Assembly: GCA_958453935.1 (NCBI GenBank) | Contig: CAUDZT010000070.1 | Location: 1-11,431 of the forward strand | DNA from: an uncultured Collinsella sp. | GTDB taxonomy: Bacteria; Actinomycetota; Coriobacteriia; Coriobacteriales; Coriobacteriaceae | Length of the DNA stretch: 11,431 nt | Direction: 5' to 3' | In this document: positions 6,099 through 11,431 of the stretch, piece after piece | Position numbering within the stretch: the stretch's first letter is position 1 | Layout: the number at the start of each line of letters is the position of its first letter | Notes under the pieces: generated by a model | Databases searched by the model: none | Told to the model about the DNA's origin: nothing | Seen by the model: only the letters and a program-made list of their open reading frames with translations | Made by a program: the position numbers and the translations under genes

Positions 6099-6752
6099 TC
6101 AGCCCGGCAGCGTGTAGGCGCAAGTTGAGCGGCGTGCGGAACCCAGGAGCGCTGCTCCCAGCAGGAATAGCGCTAAGGAGACTGCGATCCAGTTGACATC
6201 GGTGGTCTTGGGGAGCGTGGCGGCGGCGCTGGCAGCCTTGGCCTTGGATGGCTTGGACGCCGTGGCCTTGGTCACTGTCGCTTTGGTTGTCGTGGTTATC
6301 CTGGGCGTCGTGCTCGCCGGCTTCAGCGCGGGATCCGTCGCGGGCCCGGCACCGGGCTGCCCAGTGGCAGGACCGGCACCGCCGGCCGGCTCGCCCGTGC
6401 CACCGGGCGCCTCGCGCCCGCCGGTCTCCCCCGCCGGCGCCGTGGCGCCCTGGGGCTCGATCACTACAAGCGGCGCCATGGCCCCGGAGGCATCCAACAC
6501 GCCGCCGGCACCGAAGGCCCCGCCCGCAGGCGTCACAAACCGTGCGGACGCAAGCGACCCGCTCGTGCACCCGACACCGCCATCGGTACCGGTCGCATCG
6601 AGCCACGAGGCATCGACGGAAAGCCCACACCCGGCCGAGCCGTCGCCGGCGCCAGCGTCCTGCAGGCACACACCGTAGGCACGCACGCCGGCGGCGGGCG
6701 CGCCGCCGCGCACGGCCGTGTCGTCGGCGATCACGCGGCCCACACGCGTCAC
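6099..6752 (-). pseudogene. C-terminal remnant of an LPxT-anchored surface protein
   Basis: About 217 codons of the 3' end remain, without a start codon or signal peptide. The last 100 residues are a classic cell-wall anchor region. A Pro/Gly/Ala/Thr-rich linker (EPAGGAGPATGQPG, then TTTTKATVTKATASKPSKAK) is followed by LPKTT, a hydrophobic segment WIAVSLALFLLGAALLG and the basic residues ARRS. The sortase motif is LPKTT rather than LPKTG, and the tail after the arginines (TCAYTLPG) is longer than usual, so the very end may also be altered. The part before residue ~100 is glycine- and alanine-rich and not recognisable. The upstream frame runs into a truncated IS3 transposase in another frame, so the N-terminal body of the protein is lost. 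The exact junction is uncertain. Confidence 0.6.
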
Positions 6753-7087
6753 TCCTTCTCGCGCACAGCGCAGATCACCTGGGTGCGCTCGTCGTTCCTT
6801 TTGGAGAGTACCTCGCGGCTCGGGTATCCAATGGCCTTTATCGTGCGCGCCAGGCTTTTCCCGTGCCCCGGGTAGCGATTGACCGCATCCCGCTTCGCCT
6901 CGTCGGAACACCTCGGCCTGCGATGCTCCCCTTCCAGGAGCTCATCGCCGTCGATCTGGTACTCCTTCCACCAGTTGTGGAGCGTGACGCGGCTGGGGTA
7001 GCCGAGCTTTGCTATGGTGTCAGCCGTGCTGCATCCGAACCTGGTGAACGTCACGATGACCTTTGCCCTTTGCTCTGCGCTGTACAT
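6749..7087 (-). pseudogene. Truncated IS3-family transposase (OrfA-like N-terminal part)
   Basis: From the ATG at 7087, preceded by a strong GGGAGG site, 112 codons remain. They begin MYSAEQRAKVIVTF and continue through a helix-turn-helix (STADTIAKLGYPSRVTLHNWWKEY, about residues 20-43), as in the DNA-binding OrfA of IS3/IS150-type elements. A second HTH-like helix (SLARTIKAIGYPSREVL) follows, and the family resemblance then ends near codon 95 (around 6805). The DDE catalytic domain is absent, so the element cannot transpose by itself. The left terminus of the element probably lies a little upstream near 7130, beside a GC-rich AGCCCC/GGGGCT inverted repeat (7132-7145). The truncation meets the surface-protein remnant. 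Confidence 0.75.
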
Positions 7088-7247
7088 CCGTATGATCCTC
7101 CCGGTTCTCTTTTGGTCTAGGATTTCCACCGCAGCCCCAAGGGGCTAGAAGGATAAAACAGGCAGGGCCATTGCAGCGCTACGTGTTGAGAACTTGGCCA
7201 GCAACGAGAAGTTTGTGAAACGTTTTGTGAAGCGTGGCAGGACGAAG

Positions 7248-9485
7248 CTACCTCTCGGCAAAGGTACCCCAACCGCCGGCAGGAACGTCGACACAGCTTT
7301 CGAGGTAACTCTTCATGATGTCTTCCAATGTGGGCACGCGTCCTTCGGCCAATATGCCCAAGGCATCCAGCACATCGAATACGGCGGCTGCGTCATCGAC
7401 CCCGAGGAGGTCTTCGTTGCACAGGTCCAACCTCGCACCAAGCACAGTATACCCGTGCTGCACAGCGACCCTCGCAAGGGCATCGTCATCGGCAACCAGC
7501 GGGTGCCTTTGGATCTCGACAACCAGCCCATACTCTTCGCCGGGCTTTCTGGAATCAAGATCGAACGCGAGCCCGATCTCTTGGACGACGAGCCACGTTT
7601 CGGCATATAGCTTCCCCGCCTCATCCAAGAATAGCCTCGTCATGGCGGGCACGACATCCCCATACCCAAGAAACTTCCCGCAAAGAAGCGTTTTCGACAG
7701 GGAAGAAACCTTCGGATAGCGAGACAGCCACGCCCTGCCCTCTCGAGTTTTAAGCAAGGGGCAAACCTCTTCGGGATTTCCAAGCATTTCCGTAAGCATG
7801 TAGAACCTGGCACAGAAGGCGGCGGCGGTAATGTTAATCCGAATGCCGGGCGCGTAATGGCTCATCGGAGTCTCGAAGCCGGCGGCCCTTTCATACGCGC
7901 CTCTGCACTCGGCACGCATACCAAGCAAGGCGTAGCACAGGCTCATCTCGAGATAGGGATATCCGAGGGACGGTTGCTTGTTGAGCGTAGCGAGGCGCTC
8001 TTCGGCAATCGAGAGCTGCAATTTCGCCACCTCGGGTTTGTCGTACAGTGTCAGCCGGGCAAGCTGCCATCGACACTCGAGCGCCGCCATAACCTGCAGG
8101 CTTCCCTCAAGGAGGCCTATAGCCTCATCAGTGTACGACACGGCGCGCTCAACGCTCTCTCCCACCATTAAGGCTAGGGCAGCGCGTTCTCGCAGCACTT
8201 GGGAGCGCCGCAGAATCGCCTCGGGAGGAAGGCCATCCTCCATCACATCCAAGTCATGCTCCGCGTCCCCATCCTTGAAATACCGCATTACGCTCTCAGC
8301 CAAAGTATTTAGGGAGCGGTCATCCACCGCCAAGCCCGAAAGCATCGCCCTCAGGTTCATATGGGCATAGTAGCGTGCATCGGGGTCGCTCACGCACAAA
8401 TACCGATCGCATCCTTCGAAGAAATTGAGCACGGGGGCGGGGTCGAGCCCGTCGGCCCACGCGATTCTGCCCAGGCTCGCCATAGCGACGACGCGCTGTT
8501 GCTCGGAAAGGGAGGCATTGCTGAGGGTGCTTTCGACCTCGGCCAAATACAACTTGTTCCTGTCCTCGATGCTTGCCCCTATCTGCCTCATGAAAAGAAG
8601 CCGCAGATTGAAGAGCTGCCCAAAATCGTTGGGGCCAATCGGAGCAAGCGCCTTTTCGCATTCCTCAATCAACCCCCACCCTTCTTCAATGCCGCCATCA
8701 GGCAAGCCGATTTTCGTTTTATTCAATGCTGCGTTCTCAAACAGCAGCAAGAGGAACGACTTATTCCGAACGCCCAGACGCTTAGCTTCGCGATACGTCT
8801 TCTTGAACTCATCGTCGGCGACTTTGAACTGACCGTTCACGATATAGCCAACCGCGCGGTTGTGCCAAAGCTGGACCGTGATGAAAGGGTCTGTCTTGTC
8901 GGTTTTCTCGGCCAAGGCGCTTTCGAGCTCCGCTTGCGACCCAGCACGATCGCAAGCGGCGTCCGCGATAATATGGAGGGCGAAATGCCTGAAAGCCGGC
9001 TCTAAGTTTTCGTCCTCAAGCATTCTTTTCGCAACGCCGTTGTTTCCCAAGTAGATGTTGCAGAAAATCCTATCCTTGTCGAGGCAGGCGAGCTGCATTC
9101 TGGACAGTCGATCACGGTCAACCGAGTTCATCAGCCTGAAGGCAGCTACATAGTCGCATTCGGGAAGAGAGGGATCCGCCTTGCCCACTATGTCATCGAG
9201 CCGCTGCGCACACCAAAAATAGTTGACGAGAAGAGCGAACAGACTCAACGCGAGAAAGGGCGATGCCACACCCGCCAACCATAAAAGGCTAAGCTTTACC
9301 GATGCAAACAATGCATCGGACGCCAGTGCTGCAACATAGATACCGGCCTTGTAAAACCGCGCCAAAGCCTGCTTACGCAACCACAGCAAAAACAGCCCGA
9401 CGACAATCGAAAACGCCAGGATAGAATGGGCCGGGTCAGGCCCCGTGACGATATCAATCGCAGCAAGGATATCTTGGAACGCCAT
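7248..9485 (-). CDS. Membrane-anchored helical-repeat (TPR-like) protein of unknown function
   Basis: The 745-residue protein has a hydrophobic N-terminal part: one membrane helix at about 21-36, a weaker hydrophobic stretch at 46-63 and a second strong one at 65-91. A long all-helical region (about 120-640) follows. Its helix pairs rich in alanine, leucine and tyrosine look like tetratricopeptide-type repeats, for example LWHNRAVGYIVNGQFKVADDEF near 205-225 and the LEMSLCYALLGMRAECRGAYERA stretch near 520. No kinase, nuclease, NTPase or peptidase motif is visible. The C-terminal 100 residues are acidic. The start at 9485 has GGAGG only three to four bases before the ATG, and a TACAAT -10 candidate lies at 9523-9528 without a clear -35 box. 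It stands alone between two tracts of decayed DNA. A scaffold or signalling role at the membrane is inference; I do not recognise the family. Confidence 0.75.
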   Translation of the reverse strand: MAFQDILAAIDIVTGPDPAHSILAFSIVVGLFLLWLRKQALARFYKAGIYVAALASDALFASVKLSLLWLAGVASPFLALSLFALLVNYFWCAQRLDDIVGKADPSLPECDYVAAFRLMNSVDRDRLSRMQLACLDKDRIFCNIYLGNNGVAKRMLEDENLEPAFRHFALHIIADAACDRAGSQAELESALAEKTDKTDPFITVQLWHNRAVGYIVNGQFKVADDEFKKTYREAKRLGVRNKSFLLLLFENAALNKTKIGLPDGGIEEGWGLIEECEKALAPIGPNDFGQLFNLRLLFMRQIGASIEDRNKLYLAEVESTLSNASLSEQQRVVAMASLGRIAWADGLDPAPVLNFFEGCDRYLCVSDPDARYYAHMNLRAMLSGLAVDDRSLNTLAESVMRYFKDGDAEHDLDVMEDGLPPEAILRRSQVLRERAALALMVGESVERAVSYTDEAIGLLEGSLQVMAALECRWQLARLTLYDKPEVAKLQLSIAEERLATLNKQPSLGYPYLEMSLCYALLGMRAECRGAYERAAGFETPMSHYAPGIRINITAAAFCARFYMLTEMLGNPEEVCPLLKTREGRAWLSRYPKVSSLSKTLLCGKFLGYGDVVPAMTRLFLDEAGKLYAETWLVVQEIGLAFDLDSRKPGEEYGLVVEIQRHPLVADDDALARVAVQHGYTVLGARLDLCNEDLLGVDDAAAVFDVLDALGILAEGRVPTLEDIMKSYLESCVDVPAGGWGTFAER

Positions 9486-9609
9486 AATCCTCCGCTAGAC
9501 TCGAGTCCAATACTCGTTTGCTATTGTAGCTTGCATTCTGCATTGATCTTCCTTCATGTAGTTTCAAATCGAACACATGTTTTGTTTTTAGGAACAGAGT
9601 TACATCAAA

Positions 9610-9643
9610 GGAGGCCGTATCAGCCAACGCTGATACGGCCTCC
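9610..9643. terminator. Perfect 15-bp hairpin, probable terminator of the ugd remnant
   Basis: The arms GGAGGCCGTATCAGC and GCTGATACGGCCTCC pair completely around a CAAC loop. It lies about 50 bases after the stop codon of the minus-strand ugd fragment and upstream of the next minus-strand gene, so it probably served to end the ugd transcript. The T tail is short (TTTG on the minus strand; none directly on the plus strand), so termination may be incomplete. Confidence 0.6.
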
Positions 9644-9694
9644 CTCTAGATTCGATTTTTGTATATCACCAGATCCTGGGAGTACACCTCTCCC

Positions 9695-9970
9695 CTAGTC
9701 CCTCTTAAACAGATCCCTCGTGTACACCTTGTCCGCAACGTCCGCGAGCTCGTCGCTCCAGCGGTTGGCCACGATCACGTCGCAGCCGGCCTTGAAGGCC
9801 TCCAGGTCGTGGGTCACCTCGGAGCCGAAGAACTCCGGCGCGTCCAGCGTGGGCTCGTAGACCACCACGGGCACGCCCTTGGCCTTCACGCGTTTCATGA
9901 CGCCCTGGATGGAGCTAGCGCGGAAGTTGTCGGAGTTGGACTTCGTCGTCAGGCGGTTGACGTCCGCGAC
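9695..9970 (-). pseudogene. ugd: 3' fragment of UDP-glucose 6-dehydrogenase
   Basis: The last ~90 codons of a nucleotide-sugar dehydrogenase remain. The recognisable part starts at RLTTKSNSDNFRASS and covers the C-terminal substrate/NAD-binding domain: GVMKRVKAKGVPVVVYEP, the FFGSEVTHDLEAFKAGCDVIVANR block and the ending VADKVYTRDLFKRD, much like the enteric type of the enzyme. The full protein would be close to 390 residues, oxidising UDP-glucose to UDP-glucuronate for capsule or exopolysaccharide. The Rossmann domain, the catalytic cysteine and the start are all missing. Upstream the sequence becomes unrelated and soon meets the end of an IS21-type element, whose arrival or a later deletion probably destroyed the gene. 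Confidence 0.85.
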
Positions 9971-10032
9971 TGGCTTCGGCTTGCCGGCATGCTTGAGATT
10001 ATTAGTGAGTCCCAGGCCCTTTCGACACCACC

Positions 10033-10089
10033 TATATTGCGCATCGGCACCGCCGTCCACCCGGCCGAATATTGCCGTTCGGCACCGCC
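10033..10089 (+). repeat. Left terminal repeats of the IS21-type element
   Basis: Two 22-base copies at 10033-10054 and 10068-10089 share ATATTGC near the start and CGGCACCGCC at the end, separated by 13 bases. These are probable transposase binding sites. Confidence 0.75.
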
Positions 10090-10158
10090 AATAAACGTCC
10101 CCGGCCATCCCCGTTACGCTCGGGCTGCCATGCAGTCCAGAGAACGAGGAGGTTCCAA

Positions 10159-10290
10159 ATGGCGAGAAGGATAGGACCAGGGAGGTCCTGAGGCTGAGGT
10201 CGGTGAACGGTCTGCCGCAGAACGCGATCGCCCGCACCGCCCGCGTCTCGAAGCACAGTGTCCAGAACGTACTGGTGGCCACGAGGGGGC
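10159..10290 (+). pseudogene. istA: istA 5' fragment (IS21-family transposase)
   Basis: A near-perfect ribosome binding site (GAGGAGG, 10146-10152) precedes the ATG at 10159. The frame is wrong immediately afterwards: reading from 10161 gives GEKDRTREVLRLRSVNGLPQ and then NAIARTARVSKHSVQNVL, the N-terminal helix-turn-helix of IstA. A single missing base just after the start codon explains this. About 40 codons remain before the sequence switches to istB. The DDE integrase domain is missing. Confidence 0.75.
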
Positions 10291-10518
10291 GAGTGGCTGC
10301 TGGACAAGCCGGACACATAGTTCAGGTCGATGCTGCTGGAGCTGATGGAGCTGAGGTACGGCACCGCCTCGACCGTCTTCTGCACGCAGCTCAAGAAGAA
10401 GGACTGGCACCCGAGGCTCGGTGGCGGGGTGCATGCCGACGCCATCATGGACAGGATCGTGCACAACGCGGTCTGGGTCGACATGGGCGAGACCAACATG
10501 CGGCAGCGCCGCGGATAG
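10291..10518 (+). pseudogene. istB: istB 3' fragment (IS21 ATP-binding helper protein)
   Basis: The last ~75 codons of IstB, the AAA+ helper of the transposase, are present: EWLLDKPD, then MLLELMELRYG, TASTVFCTQLKKKDWHPRL and GGGVHADAIMDRIVHNAVW, with stop at 10516-10518. The sensor region is intact but Walker A and B are gone. An in-frame TAG at 10318-10320 splits the fragment, a sign of decay after the deletion. Confidence 0.85.
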
Positions 10519-10526
10519 GCCGATAG

Positions 10527-10565
10527 CAATAAAAAGGCACCGGGGGCAGTGTCGGCCCCGGTGCC
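10527..10565 (-). terminator. Rho-independent terminator on the minus strand
   Basis: On the minus strand a 10-bp stem (GGCACCGGGG with CCCCGGTGCC, ten-base loop) is followed by TTTTTATT. It overlaps the inner right repeat of the IS21-type element. It could terminate the minus-strand gene ending at 10680, although it belongs to the inserted element rather than to that gene. Confidence 0.7.
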
Positions 10566-10600
10566 CAGGCGCGATATCGGCGGTGCCGTTTCGCGATATT
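10557..10600 (-). repeat. Right terminal repeats of the IS21-type element
   Basis: On the minus strand two adjacent 22-base copies (10579-10600 and 10557-10578) have the pattern ATATCGCG...GGCACC. The outer copy keeps CGGCACCGCC as in the left repeats, while the inner copy is more diverged. Confidence 0.7.
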
Positions 10601-10679
10601 CAGCAGTGCTCAAGCGAGCAAATACTCATATTAGAGTTAAATATAGCCTTGCTCTCAACTAGCTATTCGAGTTGTGCGG

Positions 10680-11431
10680 CTATACCGATGGATGCGATTC
10701 TTGGTAAAGCGCAACAACTTCAAGTTGATAAACAGGCTTGCCACTAATCTCCATTATCGCCACTGAATCACATTTAAGTGGTCCAGAATTTAAGGCTGCC
10801 ACTGACTTTATAAGCGCCTCTTTGCTGGCGGTGTCCATAATTTTGGTAAATACAGTATTTTTCATTAATTGGGTTCCGTCTGGAAACACTCGTTTGATTT
10901 GTGCCAAACAGGTCAGATCAATATCTATAATATCCTGCCGAATAGCTTGATATAGATTTTGGTCGGTTATCGTACCAATTACGGCATAAGCTTCGTTTTC
11001 CGAAACTATCTCTTCTGCGGAAAATAACTCTTTGGTGACAGCTCCGATTTTTTTCAATGAAGCTGAATTAGCATTGTTTGATCCCTTGAGCTTAGTCCCG
11101 CCTACCTCTTGCATTTTTTGGCTGAGCTCAGTTATTTCAATCGCTTCATCAACGAGACCTTTAATGGAATTGATCTTAAGATTGACCGGAATGCAGACAA
11201 AGTCTCCAGGTTGAGACATCAAAATCTCTTTTAAGAACTTATGTTGGGACAGCTGCTCGACCACCATGCTCAACATTGAAGTTGTGGTCTGGACCAACTT
11301 TGATTCCTTAGAACTCGAATTTCCAGAATTCTTATTAAGCTCCGCTTCGGCTGTTATCCCAAGTTTAAAAATCTTAAAACCAACTCCAGCGCCCCCTCTT
11401 TTTGAGGAAGATTTTCCTGAAGACGATTCTT
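10680..11431 (-). CDS. Partial DUF6414-like protein of unknown function (N-terminus outside the window)
   Basis: The open frame ends in TAG at 10680-10682 and is still open at the window edge, giving about 249 residues of the C-terminal part. Near the visible start is a Ser/Gly/Lys-rich stretch (SSSGKSSSKRGGAGVGFKIFKLG), then a short helix-rich part (TTTSMLSMVVEQLSQHKF) and a QPGDFVCIPVNLKINSI segment. A low-complexity region followed by a thr/ser-rich helix and then a PGDFV strand is how I remember DUF6414 proteins, but this is a family recall without an alignment. No membrane segment or catalytic motif is visible. Its base composition is far more AT-rich than the other genes here, which suggests recent transfer. 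The IS21-type remnant lies directly after it. Confidence 0.55.
   Translation of the reverse strand, partial: ESSSGKSSSKRGGAGVGFKIFKLGITAEAELNKNSGNSSSKESKLVQTTTSMLSMVVEQLSQHKFLKEILMSQPGDFVCIPVNLKINSIKGLVDEAIEITELSQKMQEVGGTKLKGSNNANSASLKKIGAVTKELFSAEEIVSENEAYAVIGTITDQNLYQAIRQDIIDIDLTCLAQIKRVFPDGTQLMKNTVFTKIMDTASKEALIKSVAALNSGPLKCDSVAIMEISGKPVYQLEVVALYQESHPSV

Larger units (their letters stand above)
10033..10600 (+). mobile_element. Deletion derivative of an IS21-family element
   Basis: Roughly 570 bases remain of an element that is normally about 2-2.5 kb. Both ends are kept: a 22-base box ending CGGCACCGCC is present twice at the left end (10033-10054, 10068-10089) and, inverted, twice at the right end (10557-10578, 10579-10600), the multiple terminal repeats typical of IS21. 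Inside are the start of istA and the end of istB, joined at about 10285. The true outer ends lie a few bases beyond the coordinates given and no target duplication is evident. It cannot transpose alone, but its ends could be used by a related IstA/IstB in trans. Confidence 0.75.

Noticed and set aside
6248..7120. Plus-strand open frame of 290 codons, very rich in arginine and proline
   Set aside because: Its composition is that of an antisense frame of GC-rich DNA. The opposite strand holds a clear cell-wall anchor and an IS3 transposase fragment.

Overview
The window looks like an accessory stretch of a high-GC Gram-positive chromosome. Coriobacteriia, Collinsella-like, is my best guess. The basis is the GC-rich genes, CCA-encoded and non-encoded tRNAs side by side, an LPxT-type surface-protein tail, and IS3/IS21 fragments. 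The organism assignment is inference; no marker gene is present to prove it.

Layout. (1) 1-1343: a minus-strand tRNA cluster, each gene with its own promoter and most with a visible terminator: a partial tRNA cut by the window edge (probably Ala), a CAT tRNA (Met or Ile2), tRNA-Ala(GGC) and tRNA-Val(CAC). A possible integrase-tail scar lies just downstream of tRNA-Val. (2) 1432-3806: a divergent pair, a DUF3825-type gene (minus) and an AlbA_2/HATPase/winged-helix regulator-like gene (plus). A large palindrome with four TAACCA-type boxes sits in front of the second gene. (3) 3938-5910: a two-gene minus-strand operon whose genes overlap by 8 bases. It encodes an AAA/ABC-type ATPase followed by a TOPRIM-type protein, an arrangement typical of anti-phage systems. 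It has a recognisable promoter and an inverted repeat just upstream. (4) 6099-7130: decayed DNA, namely the C-terminal end of an LPKT-anchored surface protein abutting a truncated IS3-family transposase. (5) 7248-9485: a large membrane-anchored helical-repeat (TPR-like) protein of unknown role. (6) 9610-10600: a perfect 15-bp hairpin, the last ~90 codons of a UDP-glucose 6-dehydrogenase gene, and a deletion derivative of an IS21-family element that keeps both ends but only a scrap of istA and istB. (7) 10680-11431: an AT-rich partial gene resembling DUF6414 proteins that runs off the window.

How it fits together: the tRNA cluster borders a patchwork of gene fragments, IS scars, a regulator with a prominent operator and a nuclease-like operon. 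This is the usual composition of a defence or genomic island. The ATPase/TOPRIM pair is the best candidate for a functional, poorly described system; all functional statements about it are inferred from motifs and gene order.
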